NCBI GenBank assembly: GCA_002325605.1
Contig: DCSM01000016.1
Location: 1-12,860 of the forward strand
DNA: 12,860 nt
Source: Chloroflexaceae bacterium UBA1466
Lineage (GTDB): Bacteria > Chloroflexota > Chloroflexia > Chloroflexales > Chloroflexaceae
Direction: 5' to 3'
Position numbers and translations under genes: made by a program. The notes beneath the pieces are model-generated. The model worked only from the letters and a program-made list of their open reading frames with translations, was not told the origin of the DNA and did no database searches. Shown piece by piece: positions 7,442 through 12,860 of the stretch (the first letter of the stretch is position 1; each line of letters opens with the position of its first letter).

Positions 7442-9642
7442 TATGGGGAGCCTAAAGGTTGATCGGTAGCTTGACATTGATTTTGCCAGGCCCAAGTACC
7501 TAAGAGGCCATATTGAATAGCTTTACTTGTGGGGTTTAATTCTAACCTTCCCCGCTGGAAGTATTGAACAGACTTTGCACCTCCATTGATCTCTTCGGTT
7601 AGAAGATCAGAGCTTGGCTCGCCCAAGCGCCAAGGCCCGTAGGCTCCCGCATAGAAGGGGCTAAATTCAGCCGCAAGTTTGTGGCCTCCAGGAGTAAAAC
7701 CTCGATTAGCTGCGAAATTACTTCCTATATCTTGGAAGCTGATCATTCGCATAGTTTGTTGTAGAGGGTCAAGGGTAGGGAAGGTGGGCCCTCCAGCACC
7801 TTCAGGGTGAAATTCCAAGACTGCTGCCTCAAAGTATTGCACAACGCGCCCATCTTCTTTGCGCGTAAAGGCCTCACTAAGGGGTAGCCCAAACCCATTG
7901 CGGCCCCCAAAGAGTTCCCAAGCTCGCCGAAACCAACCCTTCACATAGTAGCCGCTCTCAGGAATAAACTTTGGCGCAGCCCAACCCCGTGGGGGGCCTG
8001 CACCATCACTAGTCAAAGGGAGGTTAGTCTTAGTACCGTTGGTCAAAGGGGAAGACCCAAAGGCCTGAAATACTAACGCTGCGGGCTTCAAAGTATCATC
8101 GGGGCGAAAAAGCCCATAATGCTCTTCGTGGGAATCCCAGCGCAATGTTGGCCCAGGTTCATAGTCGCGCAAAGTCCAGGCGAAGACCCCCACTACCTGA
8201 CCTTCCACTGCGGGCAACAATGTTTGATAAGCTTTCTCCTGCGCTTCCTCCGTATACCCTTTGACCGCACAACGGGGCCCCGTCGGCCAACCAAACTCTT
8301 CAATAAGGATCGGCTTATTGACCTTCATCCTCAACTCATAGATTTGCCGCTCCGCATCAGCAGCATTATAGATATGCACACTTATCAAATCGCTATAATC
8401 CAAGGCACTGCGCCCATCGGGGCCAGGTTGCCAAAGGTTAGGCGATTTCCCCATCCCCACCGTCACGAGATGATTGGGGTCAAGCTGATGAACTCTATCG
8501 GCCATGCGCCCTAGCCAAGTCTGTACGCGAGCCGCTTTCCCTTCATTCCAAAGGTCATAATGGTCAGGCTCGTTGTGAATATCCCACGCCAGAATCCGCT
8601 CATCATTGACAAAGGGGCCAATCAAAGCATTTAGATAATTGAGATTTTGCCATTCATCCTTGCTCCCTTGCTCAGGGAAGTCCTCATAGAAATCAAAGAG
8701 GGTGATAATCAAGCGCAGGTCAAGGTTCCCTGCGATCTGAAGCATCTCCCGTAGCTCTTTTAACAGACCTTTATTGACCTTCCCCATATCGGCAAGCCCC
8801 CGAATCGAGTAGGGCAACAAGATCCGCACGCTATTGATCCCTAATTGCGCTTTCGCCAAGGTCAGTTCTTGCTCAATCAGTTTCCCCTTCCAATTGCTCC
8901 ACATTTCCATCCAGGGACGACCTTTAGGATAATAGTTCACCCCTTTCAGTTGAATAGAGTTTCCTTGATAGATCAAGCGTGAACCTTCAGCCTTGATAAA
9001 ACCGCCTGGATTCAAGCTCCCCATTTCCTTCCCCAAAAGGCCAAGTAAAATCCCCTTCTCGCCGTGATCTTCAAACCGCGCCCGTTCAAACCATTGCACC
9101 GTATAGGTCTGACCATCGCTCAAGACTTCTTGCTGGGCTGGAGTAAGAGGGAGACCAAAGAGGGCCAAGCTTTCTGCCTGACTCACGCCAGGTTCCCCAA
9201 GTTCTAAGCCCGTACTTTGCCAAAGGGGTAAGAAGGGGGGACAAAGATTCTGCTTAGTTTCCGCAAAGAAGAGACAACCTTCTTGCGGTGTCGTTTCCTT
9301 GGCAGGTTGCTTTCCCTTCTTACTCAGAAGGTCTGCGCCCAACCGCCCAAGTAAGAGATCATACGGTGGGTTGTTTGCAGTATGGTACTCTAAACGGGCC
9401 CGCTCAAAAAGCTGCGTGGTCACACCTTGCGTCTGCGTTGCTTCATTCAAAGGGTAGCCAAAAACAGATAAGCTCCCTTGCTTTTCCCAAAAATCCCGTA
9501 ACCTTCCCTCAATGCAAGCCGTAATCTCCGGCCCAGCTTCAGGAAAACAACGCCGTTCAGTCTGAGCCAAGGAGAGGGGCCCCAATAGCAGCATCAAAAT
9601 TCCTACTATGCCGAAAGAAGTGAAACTTCGAAACCCTTTCAT
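7441..9642 (-). CDS. Secreted GH5/cellulase-like glycoside hydrolase with four Chloroflexota-type repeats
   Basis: 733 residues from ATG 9642. That start has AAGAGGA 9 nt upstream and opens a clean signal peptide (1-26, cleavage near LSLA/Q); the ATG at 9678 has no RBS. Two repeat modules (about 49-106 and 137-207) are followed by a (beta/alpha)8 domain at about 215-530: GVNYYPKG (234-241), WDIHNEPD (353-360, acid/base Glu358), VHIY (422-425), ILIEEFGWP (445-453, nucleophile Glu449) and FAWTLRD (487-493). Two more modules lie at about 562-615 and 654-715. The two glutamates fit clan GH-A, closest to GH5. The enzyme would act outside the cell on a beta-linked polysaccharide; the exact substrate cannot be read. 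The modules are a common accessory unit in exported Chloroflexota proteins and may bind cell wall or carbohydrate. The gene is convergent with the hydrolase and divergent from the ferritin-like gene. Confidence 0.82.
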   Translation of the reverse strand: MKGFRSFTSFGIVGILMLLLGPLSLAQTERRCFPEAGPEITACIEGRLRDFWEKQGSLSVFGYPLNEATQTQGVTTQLFERARLEYHTANNPPYDLLLGRLGADLLSKKGKQPAKETTPQEGCLFFAETKQNLCPPFLPLWQSTGLELGEPGVSQAESLALFGLPLTPAQQEVLSDGQTYTVQWFERARFEDHGEKGILLGLLGKEMGSLNPGGFIKAEGSRLIYQGNSIQLKGVNYYPKGRPWMEMWSNWKGKLIEQELTLAKAQLGINSVRILLPYSIRGLADMGKVNKGLLKELREMLQIAGNLDLRLIITLFDFYEDFPEQGSKDEWQNLNYLNALIGPFVNDERILAWDIHNEPDHYDLWNEGKAARVQTWLGRMADRVHQLDPNHLVTVGMGKSPNLWQPGPDGRSALDYSDLISVHIYNAADAERQIYELRMKVNKPILIEEFGWPTGPRCAVKGYTEEAQEKAYQTLLPAVEGQVVGVFAWTLRDYEPGPTLRWDSHEEHYGLFRPDDTLKPAALVFQAFGSSPLTNGTKTNLPLTSDGAGPPRGWAAPKFIPESGYYVKGWFRRAWELFGGRNGFGLPLSEAFTRKEDGRVVQYFEAAVLEFHPEGAGGPTFPTLDPLQQTMRMISFQDIGSNFAANRGFTPGGHKLAAEFSPFYAGAYGPWRLGEPSSDLLTEEINGGAKSVQYFQRGRLELNPTSKAIQYGLLGTWAWQNQCQATDQPLGSP
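7498..7683 (-). repeat. Repeat module 4 in the glycoside hydrolase
   Basis: Protein residues about 654-715. It keeps the YFQRGRLEL core and an ending YGLLG, matching QLFERARLEYH...LLGRLG of module 1. The opening part is more diverged than in the other copies. Confidence 0.55.
7798..7959 (-). repeat. Repeat module 3 in the glycoside hydrolase
   Basis: Protein residues about 562-615. It opens with FRRAWELFGGRNGFGLPLSE and closes with VQYFEAAVLEFHPE, the same layout as FWEKQGSLSVFGYPLNE...QLFERARLEYH in module 1. Confidence 0.65.
9022..9234 (-). repeat. Repeat module 2 in the glycoside hydrolase
   Basis: Protein residues about 137-207. Contains LALFGLPLTPAQ, then VQWFERARFEDHGEKGILL and GLLGKE, in the same order as module 1. 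Confidence 0.65.
9325..9498 (-). repeat. Repeat module 1 in the glycoside hydrolase
   Basis: Protein residues about 49-106. RDFWEKQGSLSVFGYPLNEA is followed by QLFERARLEYH and LLLGRLGADLL. This is the least degenerate copy and the best marker of a Chloroflexota host. Confidence 0.7.
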
Positions 9643-9651
9643 AGATAAAAA

Positions 9652-9658
9652 TCCTCTT
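9652..9658 (-). promoter_or_regulatory. Ribosome binding site deciding the glycoside hydrolase start
   Basis: Read on the - strand, AAGAGGA lies 9 nt before ATG 9642. It selects the start that gives a standard signal peptide, rather than the ATG 36 nt upstream. Confidence 0.65.
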
Positions 9659-9721
9659 TTTCTGCACCGATTCTTCATACAACTCTGCTATGCTAATGGT
9701 ATTGGTATAAGTGGACTAAAC

Positions 9722-9726
9722 GAGGA
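9722..9726 (+). promoter_or_regulatory. Ribosome binding site deciding the ferritin-like gene start
   Basis: GAGGA lies 10 nt before ATG 9737. The longer open frame, from 9608, would run through the divergent promoter region and add 43 residues ahead of an otherwise normal signal peptide. Confidence 0.65.
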
Positions 9727-9736
9727 CAATCATAAC

Positions 9737-10303
9737 ATGAAACGTATTTTTTGGGCCTTTGCGCTGATCGCGGGAATTTTCCCTTTACTTGCGATGGGTA
9801 AACCCGTTGCAGCGGCCACGGTTGCCCCTTCTCAAGCAACGGTACTGCAAGCTTCTTTGGTAGACTGTTCCTTCTGTAAAGTTGATATGCAAAAGTACAC
9901 GGGGCCTCTAAAGCAAGCTGAAGTAGAAGGGCTTTTGCGGGCGTTGAATGATGAGTATCACGCTTGGGCAGTCTATGCAAAGGTTATCGAGGATTTGGGG
10001 CAGGTGCGCCCCTTCACTAACATTCAACGGGCTGAAGCACAGCATATCAATGCGCTAAAAGGGTTGCTAACGCGTTACGCAGTGGCGGTTCCTCCAAATC
10101 CGTGGGTGGGGAACGGGAACATGCCGACCTTTGCAACCCGCCAGGCTGCTTGCGCGGCGGGCGTGCAAGCTGAACTTGAAAACGCCGGTCTCTACGACCA
10201 ATTGCTTACGACCACGCAGCGGGCTGACATCCTGCAAGTCTATCGGGCCTTGCAAAGAGCTTCAACCCAAAATCATCTGCGCGCTTTCCAACGCTGTGCT
10301 TAA
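9737..10303 (+). CDS. Secreted DUF2202-type ferritin-like protein
   Basis: 188 residues from ATG 9737. Residues 1-27 are a signal peptide (MKRIFWAFALIAGIFPLLAM core, AxA-like cleavage near VAAA). The mature N-terminus has a CxxC pair (Cys44, Cys47). About residues 60-186 look like a four-helix ferritin-like bundle: Glu73 in LNDEYHAWAVY, Glu100-x-x-His103 in RAEAQHINAL, Glu146 in QAELENAGLY and His180 in NHLRAF. These resemble di-metal ligands of the DUF2202 ferritin-like family, whose members also share the NI..AE..H..AL..LL.RY pattern seen here. Ligand roles are inferred, and the fourth helix lacks a full ExxH. It would act outside the membrane, perhaps in metal or oxidant handling; the role of the family is not established. 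It is transcribed away from the glycoside hydrolase and ends at a strong hairpin. Confidence 0.75.
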   Translation: MKRIFWAFALIAGIFPLLAMGKPVAAATVAPSQATVLQASLVDCSFCKVDMQKYTGPLKQAEVEGLLRALNDEYHAWAVYAKVIEDLGQVRPFTNIQRAEAQHINALKGLLTRYAVAVPPNPWVGNGNMPTFATRQAACAAGVQAELENAGLYDQLLTTTQRADILQVYRALQRASTQNHLRAFQRCA

Positions 10304-10330
10304 ATAAAGCACCATCACCTTCTTCAGATA

Positions 10331-10360
10331 GTGGAGGCTGTGGGAAACCACAGCCTCCAC
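10331..10360. terminator. Perfect 13-bp hairpin between convergent genes
   Basis: GTGGAGGCTGTGG (10331-10343) and its exact complement CCACAGCCTCCAC (10348-10360) enclose a stable GAAA tetraloop. It lies 27 nt after the ferritin-like stop and 1 nt from the stop of the opposing glycosyltransferase, so it could serve both transcripts. Neither side has a clear T-run, so it may protect 3' ends or pause polymerase rather than act as a textbook intrinsic terminator. Confidence 0.65.
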
Positions 10361-10361
10361 A

Positions 10362-11849
10362 TTACTTCCAGCGACATTGCGAGACCGTCAATTGACCTGG
10401 AAAGGCCTTTTCGGTGAAGGTCTTAATGCTTTGACACCTTTGCCCAAGCTCTGCTTCAATTTGCGGGAAGACCCCCGTTTGCAAAACGAGATAATCGGGG
10501 TGATATTTGGCAATCGCCCAGCGAGCCGCATCCTGATAAGTTGTCGTCGCCGTGAGCCTTAAAGCAGTTTCAGGCTGGAGCAAACCCGCAAAATCAATCA
10601 TTCGCCGTTCAGCATAATAGCCAATAATCCCTACTTCCAGCGTCCCGATGCTTGCTTCTTTAGCCGTATTGCTGTTTAACCACTTTCCCACTTGCTGATA
10701 GACTACCAAACGAGAGTCATTAGTTTTGCGTAAGTATTCGAGGGAGAAAAGCTGGGGAAGGAGCAAAAGGAGCAAGAGGAAGAAAGTTAGGCCAGGGGCC
10801 CAATGTTGCTTGCCAAACCGTCTCAAAAGCTGGCGCATCATCGCCAAACCAATGGCCACAAGCAACAGGAAACCAATCACGAGGGGGGCATAATACCAAA
10901 AATAGCTTGTTACGCCGAGCGCAGTATAACCGCTGAGATAGAGCAGATTCCAAGCGAAAAGGGGCAGCCAGCGTTGATAGAAAGTCAATAGGCCTGCAAA
11001 GCCTAAGATCGCTAAACCAAAATGAAAGTGATAGAGAGGGAAAGCTAAGAAAAACTGGGCTTGGGCGAAAATCCCAGGGAAGAAAAGCGGGGCATGAGCC
11101 ATCATGCCCTGATGTTGTTTAGCCGCCAGCGTGACTGGTAAAGGTGAACCGAAATAAGCCCACGCGAAAATGCCCCAAACCGCAAGAGGTAAAGTGTAAA
11201 TGAGGAAAGGCTGCCAGGGAAAAGTCCGTTTGCGCTCTAGGAGCAGACTAAAGAAGATCGCCGCCGCTAAAATCCCATCGGCGCGAGTCAAAGTGGCTAG
11301 AGCAAAGAAGAATGCTGCTTGGCGATAATTTGTATGGGCAAAAGTTGCAAAACCCCAGAGGATAAGCGCATTATAGAGGGCCATCTCTGCACCAAGGGTA
11401 TTTAGCAGGAGAGGAAAAGTCGGATAAAGGATAAGCCCAGCGCTTCCAACGCTTTGATTCTGATACCTTTGGCCAATTTGCCAAAAGGCCAAACCGCCTA
11501 AGCCGCAGCCCAGCGAACCTAAAGCATTACTAACCGTTGGAAGGTCGAGGTTGAGAAGCGCCGCCAGCGCGAGAAGCAGCGCATAAAGTGGCGTTGTGGT
11601 GCTGAGAATCCGCTCGCCCGTGTTGTAGACAAAACCTAGCCCGTGAGCTAATTGGGCCGCGTAGCGGTAAGTGATATAGGGGTCATCATAGCCTTTGAGC
11701 GCAAAAGCTCTGAAGAGGGCCACCGAAAGTAGCCCAGTCCAGAGCCAAACCCCACTTTGAACGTTCTTTTGAAGCTGGCTAAAAGCTTTATTCAGAGCCT
11801 TGCGTAGCTGAAGGATGATTGTGTTCGGGGCCATTATTCCCGTTGACAT
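10362..11849 (-). CDS. GT-C fold membrane glycosyltransferase (ArnT/PMT-like)
   Basis: 495 residues if begun at ATG 11849, or 490 from ATG 11834. Neither has a strong RBS. A cytosolic N-terminal tail is followed by about ten or more hydrophobic helices. The first extracytoplasmic loop holds GYDDPYITYRYA (53-64); the acidic pair Asp55-Asp56 is the usual catalytic site of GT-C enzymes that use polyprenyl-phosphate sugars. Further family-like pieces are GLGFVYNTGER (70-80), TLTRADGIL (186-194) and FGSPLPVTLAAK (233-244). The last 110 or so residues are soluble, with VGIIGYYAERRMIDFAGL. It likely moves a sugar from a lipid carrier to a protein, lipid or polymer on the outer face; donor and acceptor are unknown. 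It overlaps the end of the upstream flippase-like gene by up to 62 nt, which suggests translational coupling. Confidence 0.8.
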   Translation of the reverse strand: MSTGIMAPNTIILQLRKALNKAFSQLQKNVQSGVWLWTGLLSVALFRAFALKGYDDPYITYRYAAQLAHGLGFVYNTGERILSTTTPLYALLLALAALLNLDLPTVSNALGSLGCGLGGLAFWQIGQRYQNQSVGSAGLILYPTFPLLLNTLGAEMALYNALILWGFATFAHTNYRQAAFFFALATLTRADGILAAAIFFSLLLERKRTFPWQPFLIYTLPLAVWGIFAWAYFGSPLPVTLAAKQHQGMMAHAPLFFPGIFAQAQFFLAFPLYHFHFGLAILGFAGLLTFYQRWLPLFAWNLLYLSGYTALGVTSYFWYYAPLVIGFLLLVAIGLAMMRQLLRRFGKQHWAPGLTFFLLLLLLLPQLFSLEYLRKTNDSRLVVYQQVGKWLNSNTAKEASIGTLEVGIIGYYAERRMIDFAGLLQPETALRLTATTTYQDAARWAIAKYHPDYLVLQTGVFPQIEAELGQRCQSIKTFTEKAFPGQLTVSQCRWK

Positions 11850-12843
11850 GGAGCCGTTTTTCGTGCATCAGCCAGGAATAGCAGATCGCGGCCACAAGCG
11901 CAAGCAGCCAAAAATTGAAGAGGCGAAAAATAATCGCGCTCACCACCGCTTGGGGAGGGGAAATCCCCAGTTGGCTTAGAATCGCAACCAGAGCCGCTTC
12001 CACCGTACCCCCGCCACCTGGCAGCACATTGAAGGTACTCGTAATGAGGGCAATCCCAAAAGCTGTCAGCACCACGGCAAAATTGGTATGCACCCCCAAA
12101 CTTAGCAAGACCAAAAGTAAACCCAGACTATGCAAGCTTAAAGCTGTGATTTGGATGAAGACGAGAAAGAGAATATCCCGTCGCCGATTGGTTAATAAAG
12201 CGCGATTTTCTGAAAGGTCTTGCACCATTTTGATGACCCATTCGTCACTCCAATCACGGCGCAGGATCTTTTTTAGACCTCCCGTTAGCCCCAAAAGCCA
12301 TTTCCGCAGGACATCCTCGCTGCGGCTGAGGACAAAGATTGCACTGCCGACAATTACCAAGGCCACGAGCGCGGCAATATAAGTTGCGTCGCCTGTCTCC
12401 ATTTTGTGGATGGTCAAATAGCCGAGGCTAAAGGAGAACATCAGCAACATGGCGGTGGAATAACTGAGCGTTTCAAGCGACGCAACCAACGTAGATTGGA
12501 CTGAAGAAATGCCGCGCCGATTGAAAATGCTCACAAGGAAGGCATAGCTCCCTACTCCGCCAGCAGGCACAGATTGGCTAATCATAATCGCAACCAGGGC
12601 CGTGGCCCACATCCGAAGAATTCCCAATCTATGGCCCAAAGAATGGAGCGCGACCCGCAAAACTTGGGAACTCACCAGATAGCCAGTGAGGATCGCTAAA
12701 AAGGCGGCTCCCAACCAAAGTGGTTTAGCTTGTTGCAAGAGGCCGATAGAGCCTTCAAGCTGCTGCCTATTCAGGATTGCGAAAATGAGAATAATTAAGC
12801 TGATTAAGATACTGGTCGCAATTCGCCAGTGGCGTAAGATCAT
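11788..12843 (-). CDS. LPG-synthase-TM / UPF0104 family flippase-like membrane protein
   Basis: 351 residues, complete, starting at ATG 12843. About seven or eight membrane helices are visible. Family signatures are ISQSVPAGGVGSYAFLVSIF (88-107), VLPGGGGTVEAALVAIL (273-289) and a following IIFRLFNFWLLAL (304-316). These match the integral domain shared by the MprF N-terminus, YbhN and AglD-type proteins (PF03706). Relatives are thought to flip or handle lipid-linked molecules, though most are uncharacterised. No C-terminal lysyl-transferase domain is present, so this is not a full MprF. The charged tail (about 327-351) overlaps the start of the glycosyltransferase gene. The pair may form a small glycolipid or lipid-linked sugar module. 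Confidence 0.82.
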   Translation of the reverse strand: MILRHWRIATSILISLIILIFAILNRQQLEGSIGLLQQAKPLWLGAAFLAILTGYLVSSQVLRVALHSLGHRLGILRMWATALVAIMISQSVPAGGVGSYAFLVSIFNRRGISSVQSTLVASLETLSYSTAMLLMFSFSLGYLTIHKMETGDATYIAALVALVIVGSAIFVLSRSEDVLRKWLLGLTGGLKKILRRDWSDEWVIKMVQDLSENRALLTNRRRDILFLVFIQITALSLHSLGLLLVLLSLGVHTNFAVVLTAFGIALITSTFNVLPGGGGTVEAALVAILSQLGISPPQAVVSAIIFRLFNFWLLALVAAICYSWLMHEKRLHVNGNNGPEHNHPSATQGSE

Positions 12844-12850
12844 CAGCGCA

Positions 12851-12858
12851 CCCTTTCT
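12851..12858 (-). promoter_or_regulatory. Ribosome binding site of the flippase-like gene
   Basis: Read on the - strand, AGAAAGGG lies 7 nt before ATG 12843. This supports the start and shows the gene is complete although it lies at the window edge. Any promoter or further operon members lie beyond the window. Confidence 0.6.
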
Positions 12859-12860
12859 GC

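Larger units (their letters stand above)
9643..9736. promoter_or_regulatory. Divergent promoter region between the glycoside hydrolase and ferritin-like genes
   Basis: The 94 bases between the two chosen starts must hold both promoters. On the + strand, an extended -10-like TGCTATGCT (9686-9694) and TATAAG (9706-9711) are candidates, but neither has a convincing -35 at normal spacing. On the - strand no clear pair was found. The two genes could share regulation, but no operator is evident. Confidence 0.35.

Noticed and set aside
8119..8514. 131-codon forward open frame inside the glycoside hydrolase gene.
   Set aside because: It lies opposite the conserved catalytic domain and shows no recognisable motif or RBS.
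9643..9678. Upstream ATG at 9678 for the glycoside hydrolase.
   Set aside because: No Shine-Dalgarno precedes it, and it would put 12 extra charged residues before a normal signal peptide.
9608..9736. N-terminal extension of the ferritin-like protein from 9608.
   Set aside because: It lacks an RBS, crosses the divergent promoter region and overlaps the opposite gene. The ATG at 9737 has GAGGA at correct spacing and opens a signal peptide.
11915..12382. 155-codon forward open frame opposite the flippase-like gene.
   Set aside because: It is antisense to a well-supported membrane protein and is very rich in Arg, Lys, Thr and Ser, as expected of a shadow frame.

Overview
The window most likely comes from a member of the phylum Chloroflexota. 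The clearest pointer is the secreted glycoside hydrolase at 7441-9642. It carries four copies of a roughly 55-70 residue FGYPL...FERARLEYH...LGLLG-type module that is very common in exported Chloroflexota proteins. The secreted ferritin-like protein, the GT-C glycosyltransferase and the flippase-like membrane protein fit the same background. Genus cannot be decided. Hand sampling puts most of the window near 50% G+C, except about 173-5897, which is clearly more AT-rich (about 35-40%).

Left part (1-7424, + strand). One probable operon of three genes, each with a good Shine-Dalgarno and only 15-16 nt between genes. A consensus-like promoter (TATAAT at 118-123) precedes it. Gene 1 (173-3661) is an SF2 helicase with a C-terminal PD-(D/E)XK nuclease domain. 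Gene 2 (3678-5897) looks like a catalytically inactive prokaryotic Argonaute-like protein (MID-like motif in the middle, degenerate PIWI-like C-terminus). Gene order, lengths (1162 and 739 aa) and domains match DdmD and DdmE, the DNA-guided plasmid-elimination system first described in Vibrio cholerae. I infer a divergent DdmDE system. Gene 3 (5913-7424) is a cytosolic alpha/beta-hydrolase with an intact Ser-Asp-His triad and a hydrophobic lid-like segment. It has host-like base composition and is not part of the DdmDE system I know. It may be an accessory or effector gene, or a resident gene that the island landed beside. This is the most interesting open question in the window.

Middle (7441-10303). 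A secreted GH5/cellulase-like protein (- strand) converges with gene 3 and diverges from a small secreted DUF2202-type ferritin-like protein (+ strand). The 94-bp gap between their starts must hold both promoters.

Right part (10362-12843, - strand). Two overlapping envelope genes: an LPG-synthase-TM/UPF0104 flippase-like membrane protein, then a GT-C (ArnT/PMT-like) glycosyltransferase. They are probably translationally coupled and involved in lipid-linked glycan or surface-polymer assembly. A perfect 13-bp hairpin at 10331-10360 separates this unit from the convergent ferritin-like gene. No tRNA, rRNA, CRISPR array, insertion sequence or integrase was seen. Apart from the first 172 bases, no stretch over 100 bases lacks a gene.
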